From Tigheibacillus halophilus (lineage in GTDB: Bacteria > Bacillota > Bacilli > Bacillales > Amphibacillaceae): a stretch of DNA of 64,000 nucleotides. The stretch lies in the NCBI RefSeq assembly GCF_042683165.1, contig NZ_JBHUIZ010000005.1:124001-188000 (forward strand). Direction: 5' to 3'. Both the position numbers and the translations under genes were made by a program. The notes beneath the pieces were generated by a model. It did no database searches and was not told the DNA's origin. It saw only the letters and a program-made list of their open reading frames with translations. The number at the start of each line of letters is the position of its first letter. Position 1 is the stretch's first letter. Below are positions 8,026-17,042 of the stretch, piece by piece.

Positions 8026-9912
8026 ATGGTGTATGATGCAGGTCATTATGATGTCATTGTAATCGGAGCCGGTCATGCCGGTTGTGAGGCAGCGCTTGCT
8101 TCAGCGGGTATGGGCGCGAAAACCTTAATGTTGTCATTGAATTTGGATATGGTCGCATTCATGCCGTGCAATCCGTCGATCGGTGGTCCTGCGAAAGGGA
8201 TCGTCGTCCGTGAAGTAGATGCGCTTGGCGGGGTGATGGCAAAGGTAATAGATAAGACTTATATACAAATGCGTATGCTTAACACTGGAAAAGGTCCTGC
8301 TGTCCAGGCGTTGAGGGCACAGGCTGATAAACCGATGTATATTAAAGAAATGAAGCAAATTCTGGAAAATGAAAAGAACATCACGCTCAGACAGGGCATG
8401 GTGAATGAATTGATTGTAGAAGATGGTATTTGTAAAGGAGTCGTTACGGAAACGAATGCTGCTTACCATGCAAAAACGGTCATCATCACAACAGGCACAT
8501 TCATGCGTGGAAAAGTGCTGATGGGCGATTTGGAATATGAGAGCGGACCGAATAACCAGCGTGCTTCCATTAAATTATCAGAAAACCTGGAGAAACTTGG
8601 ATTTGAATTGACACGTTTCAAAACGGGTACACCGCCGCGGGTCAATGGCCACACTATCGACTATTCCAAAACGGAAATCCAGCCTGGGGATGACAATCCG
8701 CGTGCGTTCTCTTATGAAACAGTCGATTTCATCACAGATCAAATTCCGTGCTGGCTTACGTATACTAACGAGGGAACCCACGGTATCATAAATGAAAACT
8801 TGACGCTATCTTCCATGTACTCGGGTGCCAAAAGGGGCACGGGACCACGATATTGTCCATCTATTGAAGATAAAGTTGTCCGTTTCCATGACAAACCGCG
8901 TCACCAGATTTTTCTGGAACCAGAGGGCCGGGATACGGAGGAAGTTTATGTGCAGGGATTGTCAACGTCCATGCCTGAATCTGTACAGCATAAAATGGTG
9001 AAATCTGTCGCTGGATTGGAACATGCAGAAATCATGCGCCCGGGTTATGCCATTGAATATGACGCCATCGTACCGACTCAATTATGGCCGACACTGGAAA
9101 CAAAAACGGTTTCTGGTTTGTATACCGCAGGTCAGATTAATGGTACATCCGGCTATGAAGAAGCGGCAGCTCAAGGAATTATGGCGGGAATCAACGCAGC
9201 ATGCAAGGTGCTTGGCAAAGAACCAGTCATCCTTGACCGCTCTCAGGCTTATATCGGTGTGCTGATTGATGATTTAGTCACAAAAGGTACGCAGGAACCA
9301 TATCGTTTATTGACATCACGCGCAGAATATCGTCTGCTTTTGCGTCACGATAACGCCGATTGGCGTTTAAGCGAGCTGGGACATGAATTAGGTTTGATTT
9401 CTGACGAACGTTACAATAAGTTCTTGCAGAAAAAAGAACAGGTGGAGGCTGAAATTAAACATTTGCGCAAAATAACGGTTAAACCGACAGAAGAAGTGCA
9501 AAATATGTTGAAAGAAGTACATGGCTCTCCATTAAAAGAGGCTGTAAAAGCAGCCGACTTGCTGAAAAGGCCAGAAGTGCATATTGGACAGCTCAGCCGG
9601 ATTGTCCCGCTATCGGAAGTATTGTCTGATGATGTGAAAGAACAGGTTGAAATTCATATCAAATATGAAGGTTATATTAAGAAGGCAAGTGATCAAGTCG
9701 AACGTATGCTGAAAATGGAAGACAAAAAAATCCCTGAGAATATCGATTATGATGATATTAGCGGTATTGCAACAGAAGCTAAAGAAAAACTGAAGAAAGT
9801 ACGTCCGTTATCTGTCGGCCAGGCTTCCCGTATTTCCGGTGTAAATCCTTCCGATATATCCATCTTGCTTGTTTACATCGAGCATGGTAAGATTGCAAAA
9901 GTCGCCAATTGA
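8026..9912 (+). CDS. mnmG: tRNA uridine-5-carboxymethylaminomethyl modification enzyme MnmG
   Basis: This 628-residue FAD-dependent enzyme forms the MnmEG complex that modifies wobble uridine. The FAD-binding motif GAGHAGCEAA is near the N-terminus. Family signatures such as PSIGGPAKG and the GYEEAAAQG block near residue 380 are intact, as is the C-terminal MnmE-binding region. An AAGGATG site precedes ATG 8026. Full length and normal for the family. Confidence 0.98.
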   Translation: MVYDAGHYDVIVIGAGHAGCEAALASAGMGAKTLMLSLNLDMVAFMPCNPSIGGPAKGIVVREVDALGGVMAKVIDKTYIQMRMLNTGKGPAVQALRAQADKPMYIKEMKQILENEKNITLRQGMVNELIVEDGICKGVVTETNAAYHAKTVIITTGTFMRGKVLMGDLEYESGPNNQRASIKLSENLEKLGFELTRFKTGTPPRVNGHTIDYSKTEIQPGDDNPRAFSYETVDFITDQIPCWLTYTNEGTHGIINENLTLSSMYSGAKRGTGPRYCPSIEDKVVRFHDKPRHQIFLEPEGRDTEEVYVQGLSTSMPESVQHKMVKSVAGLEHAEIMRPGYAIEYDAIVPTQLWPTLETKTVSGLYTAGQINGTSGYEEAAAQGIMAGINAACKVLGKEPVILDRSQAYIGVLIDDLVTKGTQEPYRLLTSRAEYRLLLRHDNADWRLSELGHELGLISDERYNKFLQKKEQVEAEIKHLRKITVKPTEEVQNMLKEVHGSPLKEAVKAADLLKRPEVHIGQLSRIVPLSEVLSDDVKEQVEIHIKYEGYIKKASDQVERMLKMEDKKIPENIDYDDISGIATEAKEKLKKVRPLSVGQASRISGVNPSDISILLVYIEHGKIAKVAN

Positions 9913-10050
9913 CAAGGAAAGCACAAGTGCGCTGAACTAAGCTTCGTTTATTTGCTTAAGCTTGTAGGATTTCCTTGCACTCGCAGGTTCCATATCTGTT
10001 AGTGAGAGGATGGTATAGGCTTTTAAATTATATGATTGCAGAAGGTTTTT

Positions 10051-10092
10051 ACGGGCTGTGTGCATTTTGCAGTACACAGCCCGTCCTTTTTA
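10051..10092 (+). terminator. Terminator after mnmG
   Basis: A long stem (ACGGGCTGTGTGC against a matching complement ending CACAGCCCGT) is followed by a T-run. It separates mnmG from rsmG, so rsmG probably has its own promoter. Confidence 0.85.
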
Positions 10093-10159
10093 AATATGTC
10101 TTTAAAAGTTTAATCAGAAACTTGCGAATCAATTATTATCTTGGATGAGGAGAAAAGCT

Positions 10160-10876
10160 ATGACCCCCATACAATTTGCTGACCAGCTATATGAAAAAGG
10201 CATTACATTGAATAAGGAGCAGCTTGAACAATTTGCCGCGTACTATCGAATCTTAGTCGAGTGGAACGAAAAAATGAATTTAACAGCGATCACTGCTGTT
10301 GAAGAGGTCTATTTAAAACATTTTTATGATTCGATCACAGCAGCTCTTTATGCGGACTTCAGTCGTCCAGCACGTATTTGTGATGTTGGAGCTGGCGCTG
10401 GTTTTCCAAGTATTCCTTTAAAAATTTGTTTTCCGGAGCTTCAAGTCACCATTGTGGATTCATTAAAAAAAAGAATAGGGTTCTTGAATCATTTATCAAT
10501 GGAATTAGGTTTGAGCGGAGTAGCATTTTATCATGACCGCGCTGAAAACTTTGGGAAAAAAGCGGATTTCAGAGAGAAATTTGATATTGTTACAGCGAGG
10601 GCAGTTGCAAGAATGTCTGTGTTGAGCGAACTATGCCTCCCTTTATGTAAAAAAGGCGGTATATTCATTGCGATGAAGGGTGCTCAGGCCAACGAAGAAT
10701 TGCAGGAAGGGAAAACTGCAATCGAGGTATGCGGCGGAGAAATACAGGATGTGCATCATTTTCATTTGCCAAATGAAAATAGCGAGCGCAGCATCATGCT
10801 GATTGAAAAAAAACGAAAGACGCCCAAAAAATATCCCCGGAAAGCCGGCACACCAAATAAAGATCCGATTGTGTAA
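10160..10876 (+). CDS. rsmG: 16S rRNA (guanine527-N7)-methyltransferase RsmG
   Basis: This 238-residue SAM-dependent enzyme methylates G527 of 16S rRNA, a site linked to streptomycin response. It has the SAM-binding motif CDVGAGAGFPSIPLKI and the TARAVA motif, and ends with the family tail KKYPRKAGTPNKDPIV. ATG 10160 is preferred over the upstream in-frame ATG at 10145 because a GAGGAG site lies eight bases before it and the B. subtilis protein starts there. Confidence 0.96.
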   Translation: MTPIQFADQLYEKGITLNKEQLEQFAAYYRILVEWNEKMNLTAITAVEEVYLKHFYDSITAALYADFSRPARICDVGAGAGFPSIPLKICFPELQVTIVDSLKKRIGFLNHLSMELGLSGVAFYHDRAENFGKKADFREKFDIVTARAVARMSVLSELCLPLCKKGGIFIAMKGAQANEELQEGKTAIEVCGGEIQDVHHFHLPNENSERSIMLIEKKRKTPKKYPRKAGTPNKDPIV

Positions 10877-11018
10877 ACCGTATCAAGTTGGCATGCTGCC
10901 ACAGGAATAACATATCTTTATCTATTTAAATATGATAAAATGAAGTTAGCTGACTAGTATCGGCGTTGTGTAAATGGTAGAATAAGTATACTTGTGACGA
11001 TGCTTACAAGTTACAAAT

Positions 11019-11034
11019 TGTTCCACGTGGAACA
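11019..11034. promoter_or_regulatory. parS: parS centromere site upstream of noc
   Basis: TGTTCCACGTGGAACA is a perfect 16-base palindrome matching the ParB-binding parS consensus (TGTTnCACGTGaAACA). It lies about 80 bases before the noc start. Confidence 0.93.
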
Positions 11035-11116
11035 TTGTGATTTTTTTACGTACTATTTCTCGAATAGTCTTTACATATACAGCATGCACATTGTTTTTAA
11101 AAAGGTGGTGTCAAGT

Positions 11117-11980
11117 GTGTTGCAACCTTTTAATCGTATTTTTGGATTAGGGGATAAAGGAGAGCCGGAAAAAATGGAAGAGGACTATCGTCCTGATGAA
11201 GTTGTTCAATTGCCGGTCGAAGAAATCCAACCCAACCAATATCAGCCAAGGGCGCTTTTTAATGAAGAAAAAATTGCCGAACTTGCGCAGACAATCAATA
11301 CGCATGGTATCATCCAACCGATTGTGGTCAGAAGAATGGAAGACCAGGAGCATGGCTATGAATTGATTGCTGGAGAGCGTCGCTGGCGTGCCGTTCAATT
11401 GCTGGAGTGGAAAGAAATCCCCGCAATCATCAGAGAAATGTCTGACACACAAACGGCGTCGGTTGCACTAATAGAAAACTTGCAGCGTGAAGAGCTGACT
11501 GTGATTGAAGAGGCGACAGCATATGCCAAATTGCTGGAGCTGCATCAATTGACACAAGAAGCACTTGCTCAGCGTCTGGGCAAAAACCAATCCACGATTG
11601 CAAACAAACTCCGGTTATTGAAACTGCCGGAGCCTGTTCAGGAAGCATTGCTTCAAAAACAGATTACAGAACGTCACGCAAGAGCGTTGATCAAGCTCAA
11701 GGACGTTGAAAAGCAAGTGAAGCTGCTGGAAATGATTTTGGAAAATGATTTGAATGTTAAACAGACAGAAGAAAAAATCACCCAGCTCAATGAGCCGAAA
11801 GAGAAAAAGATAAAGAAGAAACCGCGGTTGAAAGGTGTTAATAAAGATATCAGAATTGCAATGAACACCATTCGACAATCATTAAATATGGTTTCCGATA
11901 CTGGAATTGAAGTGGAAGCAGATGAACAGGATATGGACGACTACTATCAATTCACAATAAAAATACCAAAAAAGAAATAA
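11117..11980 (+). CDS. noc: Nucleoid occlusion protein Noc
   Basis: This 287-residue ParB-family protein blocks septum formation over the nucleoid. It has the CTP-binding GERRWR motif, the ENLQREELTVIEEA box, a helix-turn-helix (LAQRLGKNQSTIANKLRLL) and a C-terminal dimerization region. The N-terminal stretch QPFNRIFGLG fits the short amphipathic membrane-targeting helix known for Noc. The frame is open upstream across parS, but the AAGGTGG site at 11102-11108 points to GTG 11117. It sits next to parAB, from which it arose by duplication. Confidence 0.93.
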   Translation: MLQPFNRIFGLGDKGEPEKMEEDYRPDEVVQLPVEEIQPNQYQPRALFNEEKIAELAQTINTHGIIQPIVVRRMEDQEHGYELIAGERRWRAVQLLEWKEIPAIIREMSDTQTASVALIENLQREELTVIEEATAYAKLLELHQLTQEALAQRLGKNQSTIANKLRLLKLPEPVQEALLQKQITERHARALIKLKDVEKQVKLLEMILENDLNVKQTEEKITQLNEPKEKKIKKKPRLKGVNKDIRIAMNTIRQSLNMVSDTGIEVEADEQDMDDYYQFTIKIPKKK

Positions 11981-12003
11981 TCTAATTTATATTATTGCCT
12001 AAT

Positions 12004-12035
12004 GCCCTGTCTGATCGAGGACGGGGCTTGTTTTA
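12004..12035 (+). terminator. Terminator after noc
   Basis: GCCCTGTC pairs with GGACGGGGC around a seven-base loop and is followed by a T-rich stretch, 24 bases after the noc stop. Confidence 0.75.
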
Positions 12036-12198
12036 TGGCAATATATAAATTGATTTACGCTCTCATAACCAGAATTATTTTTTTCAATAAGAATATTATT
12101 CGGTTTTGGGCTAAAAAAAATGATATGATAATAGATATACAGATTGGTTTCAATCAATCTAATAAATCTTCGCAGATATTTAACAGGCAGGTGTAACC

Positions 12199-12972
12199 AT
12201 GGGAAAGATCATTTCCATTGCAAATCAAAAGGGCGGCGTAGGTAAAACAACGTCATCCGTTAATTTAAGCGCAAGTCTTGCCCATTCGGGAAAAAAGGTA
12301 TTGTTGGTTGATACGGACCCGCAGGGAAATGCGACCAGCGGCCTTGGCATCAATAAAGGTGATGTCAACCAGTGTATCTACAATATTCTTGTTGAAGATG
12401 CGACTGCCGCCGATGCGCTTGTCACTACAAATACACATAATCTTGACATCATACCGGCAACAATCCAGCTTGCCGGAGCAGAAATTGAATTGGTACCGAC
12501 GATTTCCAGAGAAATTCGTCTGAAAAAAGCATTAGATGAAGTAAAGGATGTATACGATTATATTATCATTGACTGTCCGCCGTCGCTCGGATTACTTACA
12601 ATCAATGCGTTGACAGCTTCAGATACAGTTATCATTCCAGTGCAGTGTGAATACTATGCGCTGGAAGGTCTCAGCCAGCTACTCAACACGATCCGCCTCG
12701 TGCAGAAGCACTTAAATAAGCAGCTGATGATTGAAGGTGTCCTGCTGACGATGTTGGATGCGAGGACAAACCTTGGTATTCAAGTCATTGAAGAGGTAAA
12801 AAAATACTTTCAAGATAAAGTGTACCGTTCCGTCATTCCGAGAAATGTACGGTTGGGAGAAGCGCCAAGCCATGGCCAGCCAATCATCACCTACGATCCA
12901 AAGTCGCGCGGAGCAGAAGTTTATCTTGAACTGGCGAAGGAAGTGATGGAAAATGACACGAAGGTTAGGTAA
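12199..12972 (+). CDS. parA: Chromosome partitioning ATPase ParA/Soj
   Basis: This 257-residue deviant-Walker ATPase works with ParB in origin segregation and modulates DnaA activity. It begins MGKIISIANQKGGVGKTTSS with the signature KGGVGKTT loop, followed by LLVDTDPQGN and IDCPPSLG. ATG 12199 follows an AGGCAGGTG site. It overlaps parB by 20 bases. Confidence 0.97.
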   Translation: MGKIISIANQKGGVGKTTSSVNLSASLAHSGKKVLLVDTDPQGNATSGLGINKGDVNQCIYNILVEDATAADALVTTNTHNLDIIPATIQLAGAEIELVPTISREIRLKKALDEVKDVYDYIIIDCPPSLGLLTINALTASDTVIIPVQCEYYALEGLSQLLNTIRLVQKHLNKQLMIEGVLLTMLDARTNLGIQVIEEVKKYFQDKVYRSVIPRNVRLGEAPSHGQPIITYDPKSRGAEVYLELAKEVMENDTKVR

Positions 12973-13789
12973 AGGTCTCGAAGCATTTTTTCCTGATATG
13001 GAGATCAGTGAAAATGATGTCTTGAAAGAAATCCCAGTGAAAGAATGCCGGGTCAATCCGTACCAGCCAAGGAAAACATTCCATGCTGATGCCATTGAGG
13101 AATTAAAAGAATCTATTCTTGAATATGGCATCATTCAGCCATTGATCGTACGTAAAAGTATCAAAGGCTATGAAATTGTGGTGGGAGAAAGGCGTTTTCG
13201 TGCTGCGAAAGAAGCTGGCTTAGAAACGATTCCTGCCATCATCAAAGAACTGACAGATGAAAGAATGATGGAGCTTGCTTTGCTGGAAAATTTGCAAAGA
13301 GAAGATTTGACACCGATTGAAGAAGCACAAGCTTACTCCAAATTGATTGAAGAACTGAAAATCACTCAAGATGTCTTGTCTAACCGAATTGGAAAAAGCC
13401 GCTCGCATATCGCGAATCTGATGCGATTGCTTTTGCTGCCGGAACAAGTGGTTGCATGCATCAATAACGGTGAGCTCTCCATGGGACATGGACGAGCTTT
13501 ACTTGGCTTAAAAAATAAACAGAACATGATACCACTTGTCAATAAAATACGTAAAGAGCATTTGAATGTCAGACAGGTAGAGAAATTAATCATGCAGATG
13601 AATGAGAAAAAGCCTGTACAGAAACAAAAGCCAAAAAAAGATGTATTTCTGCAAGAACAAGAAACCGTGTTGCGTGATAAATTTGGCACAGCTGTTTCCA
13701 TTCAACGTGGTAAAAGAAAAGGAAAAATAGAAATCGAATTTTATTCTACAGAAGATTTGAACAGGATACTGGAAGCAATGGGGGAATAG
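12953..13789 (+). CDS. parB: Chromosome partitioning protein ParB/Spo0J
   Basis: This 278-residue CTP-dependent clamp loads at parS and spreads along DNA. It has a basic N-terminal ParA-stimulating tail (TRRLGKGLEAFF), the box NPYQPRKTF, the CTP-binding GERRFRAAKEAG motif and an HTH around LSNRIGKSRSHIANLMRLL. The C-terminal dimerization domain ends in FYSTEDLNRILEAM. The overlap with parA implies coupled translation. Two parS sites lie nearby. Confidence 0.97.
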   Translation: MTRRLGKGLEAFFPDMEISENDVLKEIPVKECRVNPYQPRKTFHADAIEELKESILEYGIIQPLIVRKSIKGYEIVVGERRFRAAKEAGLETIPAIIKELTDERMMELALLENLQREDLTPIEEAQAYSKLIEELKITQDVLSNRIGKSRSHIANLMRLLLLPEQVVACINNGELSMGHGRALLGLKNKQNMIPLVNKIRKEHLNVRQVEKLIMQMNEKKPVQKQKPKKDVFLQEQETVLRDKFGTAVSIQRGKRKGKIEIEFYSTEDLNRILEAMGE

Positions 13790-13836
13790 CAACAGCTAAG
13801 AATTCTGGTGAAATCTATACAAATCGCATAATGAGA

Positions 13837-13868
13837 GGAAGCCAAGTCAAAAACTGGCTTCCATTTTT
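13837..13868 (+). terminator. Terminator after parB
   Basis: GGAAGCCA pairs with TGGCTTCC and is followed by five T residues. The rest of 13790-14065 shows no gene. Confidence 0.85.
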
Positions 13869-14065
13869 AATAGACTCTGTCAGTGTAAGCACAAAATTTC
13901 AAACCTCAAAAGCTATACAAACTAAATTGATCTTCATTTGAATGGTAGCAAGCGTGCATGGCTATTATTCATTTCTTCGACAATTGAGAGAAACTGAACC
14001 TCCTGCGAGTACGTGAAGTTCCATCAGTGGAAAATCATGCGGGTTATATGGAAGGAGCGGGATTA

Positions 14066-14767
14066 ATGGTCTTTTTAAGTGTGTTTTTTGTGTTGATTAT
14101 CGCAGGTTATCCTTTATGGGATCACTTTTACATGAAAAAGGTGAATGCCGGAACTGTAAAAAAAAGCCGTATGTATGTAGAAATCATGCTGGTGCAATGG
14201 ATAGCACTTTTGGTTGTTTGGGCATATTGGCTGATAATAGGAAGGGACTTTCATATATGGTTTGTTTTTGACCAGCCTATAGTGGATTTTGGCCCCTCAT
14301 TTTGGATACCCTTCTGCTTAGGGGTGATTATCGTCATTGGTATGATTGTTGGTCTCTCTCTTTTCTCAAAGAAACGAAATACATACAAAAAAAGTCATCC
14401 GATTCAAACTGGCGAAATCGAATTTTTATTTCCTAGTTCACCTACAGAACGTTTGCTATTCTTTTTTGTAGCTGTCACAGCTGGAATTTGTGAAGAAATC
14501 ATTTTCAGGGGCGTATTTTATTTTTATCTAAGCAATCTCCCTTTCAGTCTTACCGTATGGGAGATTGGCATCATTTCAAGCACATTGTTTGGGCTCGTGC
14601 ATCTTTATCAAGGATGGAAAGGTGTTCTGGCTACAGCCTATGTGGGAGCTGTGCTGTATGCAATTTTCACAATTACAGGTTATTTATGGCCCGCAATCGT
14701 CTTTCATATCCTTCTTGACGTCAAATTAATATTTTTACCTGGGAAAAAGGAAGAACAAAGGGCATAA
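14066..14767 (+). CDS. CPBP-family intramembrane glutamic protease
   Basis: This 233-residue integral membrane protein has about six hydrophobic helices. The catalytic motifs of the CPBP/Abi family (Rce1-like) are visible: EEIIFRG (EExxxR), FGLVH (FxxxH) and HILLD (HxxxD) near the C-terminus. Family members cleave peptides within the membrane or confer bacteriocin immunity; the substrate here is unknown. ATG 14066 is selected by a GAAGGAG site eight bases upstream; an in-frame GTG at 14027 lacks one. Confidence 0.85.
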   Translation: MVFLSVFFVLIIAGYPLWDHFYMKKVNAGTVKKSRMYVEIMLVQWIALLVVWAYWLIIGRDFHIWFVFDQPIVDFGPSFWIPFCLGVIIVIGMIVGLSLFSKKRNTYKKSHPIQTGEIEFLFPSSPTERLLFFFVAVTAGICEEIIFRGVFYFYLSNLPFSLTVWEIGIISSTLFGLVHLYQGWKGVLATAYVGAVLYAIFTITGYLWPAIVFHILLDVKLIFLPGKKEEQRA

Positions 14768-14807
14768 CTTGTTAAGAAAATAGTTTTAAAAGAGGAGATG
14801 TGTCCAA

Positions 14808-15959
14808 GTGATTTATTTTGATCAAGCTGCAACGAGCTACCCGAAGCCTCCTGAAGTAATTCACGCAGTCACAAATCAAATGACTGGACTTGGTGCCAAT
14901 CCAGGGCGGGGAAATTATAAAATGGCGAATAACAGTGCTGAGCTAGTACAAAAAACACGTGAAAAGGCTGCTGTTCTGTTTGGCTGCTCAGATCCTAAGA
15001 AGGTAATTTTTTGTCAAAATGCAACAATGGCACTGAATACAGCTATTCAAGGTTTCCCTTGGAAAGCAGGAGATCATGTCATTACGACAGATGTGGAGCA
15101 TAATTCTATTCGACGGCCACTCCATTATATCAGCAAAACAAGGGACGTTTCACTAACAGCCATTTCTTGGGAGAACCAAAAGGATAGATTTCTGGAACAT
15201 ATCAGAAATGCGATCAGGCCACAAACAAAAATGCTTGCAGTAACACATGCCTCCAATGTAACAGGCGCTATATTGCCACTGCCTGAACTGCTTCATATCG
15301 CAAAAGAATTTCAGCTGACAATGCTTGTCGATGCATCACAAACGGCAGGACATATGCCAATCACGATGCAAGAAGGCATTCATATGCTTGCTATGCCTGG
15401 CCACAAAGGGTTGCTTGGTCCGCAGGGGACAGGAATGCTTTTCCTTGAAGGGAATATAAATTTGCAGCCTTTGATGTATGGTGGGACCGGTGTTCATTCT
15501 TTGGAGGATCTCCAACCAAAACAGCTTCCAGAACGATTGGAGAGTGGAACATTGAATATGCCAGGCATTGCTGGTCTGTCTGCGGCATTAGATTTGTTGA
15601 AAATACGTGAAAAAGAAAATGTTCCACGTGAAACATTGTTGATAAAGCGGCTGCTGGAAGGCTTGAAACAGATTAACCATGTTGAATTATATGGCCCGAA
15701 TCCTAAGGAACCGAGAATGCCAATTGTGGCTTTCAATATAGCTGACGCACCATCACAGGAAATAGCGATGATACTGGATTCCCATTATCAGATCGCTGTG
15801 CGTGCAGGGCTCCACTGCAGTCCGGATGCACATGAAGCAGTGGGAACTTTGGAACAGGGGATGGTTCGCGCAAGCTTGGGATACTATAATACAGAAGAAG
15901 AAGTGGATCAGTTTATCAGTGCCATAGCAGAAATAGCTGCGGCATATCAGAATTTGTAA
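14808..15959 (+). CDS. Class V aminotransferase, cysteine desulfurase-like
   Basis: This 383-residue PLP enzyme resembles the TIGR01977 cysteine-desulfurase-like group. PLP contacts are visible as DASQTAG (around Asp175) and the Schiff-base lysine in GHKGLLGPQGTG (about Lys200). A cysteine follows in GLHCSPDAHE near the C-terminus, but the exact active loop differs from IscS/SufS, so true desulfurase activity is not certain. GTG 14808 follows a GAGGAG site. A parS site lies inside the gene. It stands with the CPBP protease gene after parB, but I see no functional link. Confidence 0.85.
   Translation: MIYFDQAATSYPKPPEVIHAVTNQMTGLGANPGRGNYKMANNSAELVQKTREKAAVLFGCSDPKKVIFCQNATMALNTAIQGFPWKAGDHVITTDVEHNSIRRPLHYISKTRDVSLTAISWENQKDRFLEHIRNAIRPQTKMLAVTHASNVTGAILPLPELLHIAKEFQLTMLVDASQTAGHMPITMQEGIHMLAMPGHKGLLGPQGTGMLFLEGNINLQPLMYGGTGVHSLEDLQPKQLPERLESGTLNMPGIAGLSAALDLLKIREKENVPRETLLIKRLLEGLKQINHVELYGPNPKEPRMPIVAFNIADAPSQEIAMILDSHYQIAVRAGLHCSPDAHEAVGTLEQGMVRASLGYYNTEEEVDQFISAIAEIAAAYQNL
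15620..15635. promoter_or_regulatory. parS: parS centromere site inside the aminotransferase gene
   Basis: TGTTCCACGTGAAACA matches the parS consensus exactly. It is embedded in coding sequence, where it encodes part of NVPRET. It lies 4.6 kb from the first parS. Confidence 0.93.
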
Positions 15960-15985
15960 CAACATCGAAGTGCGAGGTAATGTTA

Positions 15986-16699
15986 ATGGTTTTATTAGGT
16001 ACATTGGTAGATGGCGCTGGTATTATAGTTGGAAGTACATTAGGATTGTTTCTAACGAAAATTCCCGAGAGATTCAAGGAAACTGTCATGCATGGCATAG
16101 GGTTGACTATCATTTTGATTGGCTTGCAGATGGCACTGACTACTAATATGTTGGTCATTGTCTTATTAAGTCTGCTTTCCGGAGCGATCATTGGAGAATT
16201 TTGTCAACTGGAAGAGAAATTGAACGGACTGGGGAATTGGATTGGCAGTAAATTCACTACGCCGCAAGGGACGGGTATTAGTGTTTCGCAAGGGTTTGTT
16301 ACTGCATCACTTATTTTTGTCATTGGTGCGATGGGGATTGTAGGCGCTTTGGACAGTGGTTTGCGCGGAGATCACAGTGTATTGATTACCAAAGGAATCA
16401 TAGATGGATTTACTGCACTGGTCCTGACTTCAACATTGGGATATGGTGTGCTTTTTTCCGTTATCCCAGTTGTTTTATATCAAGGTGTCATCGCATTGCT
16501 GGCTACGCAAATCAATCGGCTTGTACCGCAGACATTTTTGGATGGAATGATTGTACAGTTAACTGCAGTAGGCGGCTTACTGATTTTAGCTATTGGCCTG
16601 AATATCCTGAAACTGACAAAAATACGGATTGGCAATCTATTGCCGGCAATCGTCACTGTTATCATCATTTTTTATGTCAATCAAATATGGGCAGGATAA
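15986..16699 (+). CDS. DUF554 family membrane protein
   Basis: This 237-residue, very hydrophobic protein is built of about seven membrane segments. Its N-terminus MVLLGTLVDGAGIIVGSTLGL and the central GAMGIVGALDSGLRGDHSVL motif are typical of the DUF554 (YqgA/YdfK) family. The molecular function of that family is unknown. ATG 15986 is preferred over the ATG at 15980 because of the distance to the GCGAGG site. It lies 26 bases after the aminotransferase gene and may share its transcript. Confidence 0.85.
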   Translation: MVLLGTLVDGAGIIVGSTLGLFLTKIPERFKETVMHGIGLTIILIGLQMALTTNMLVIVLLSLLSGAIIGEFCQLEEKLNGLGNWIGSKFTTPQGTGISVSQGFVTASLIFVIGAMGIVGALDSGLRGDHSVLITKGIIDGFTALVLTSTLGYGVLFSVIPVVLYQGVIALLATQINRLVPQTFLDGMIVQLTAVGGLLILAIGLNILKLTKIRIGNLLPAIVTVIIIFYVNQIWAG

Positions 16700-16742
16700 G
16701 GAGGCTTCCCAGCAATCTGAAATTCTGAAATCATGTTTAAAA

Positions 16743-16776
16743 ATGAGGTCATCCATTATCCGATGGCCTCATTTTT
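16743..16776 (+). terminator. Terminator after the DUF554 gene
   Basis: AATGAGGTCATC pairs with GATGGCCTCATT and is followed by a T-run. Confidence 0.85.
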
Positions 16777-17042
16777 ATATACTATTTCTTAATGGTTCAT
16801 TTCTATATCAGTGGCTTTAATATACGTCATTATCGGAAGTAAAGATAATCAAGCCAGCTGTGCGTAGGCAGCTTCAAAAAAACTGATAGTTAACCAAAAA
16901 ACCAAAAGCAAGATTGGAAATTAGTTGAATGCTACACGTACAGACTGAATTTCTTTATCTGTTTTACTCTGCAAAAATTGCGTGAATATAGCGTGTTGAA
17001 ATGAAGCATTTACCAATGAGTAAAGCAAAGATAAAAGATGGC
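16777..17042. other. Intergenic region without recognisable content
   Basis: AT-rich spacer between two convergent transcription units. I found no gene, promoter or strong repeat. Confidence 0.6.

Noticed and set aside
12002..12196. 64-codon plus-strand frame before parA
   Set aside because: It begins in the noc terminator hairpin and translates to a low-complexity Ile/Phe-rich sequence.
14951..14966. CACGTGAA near the start of the aminotransferase gene as a third parS
   Set aside because: The left half-site does not match; only the true parS at 15620-15635 in the same gene fits.
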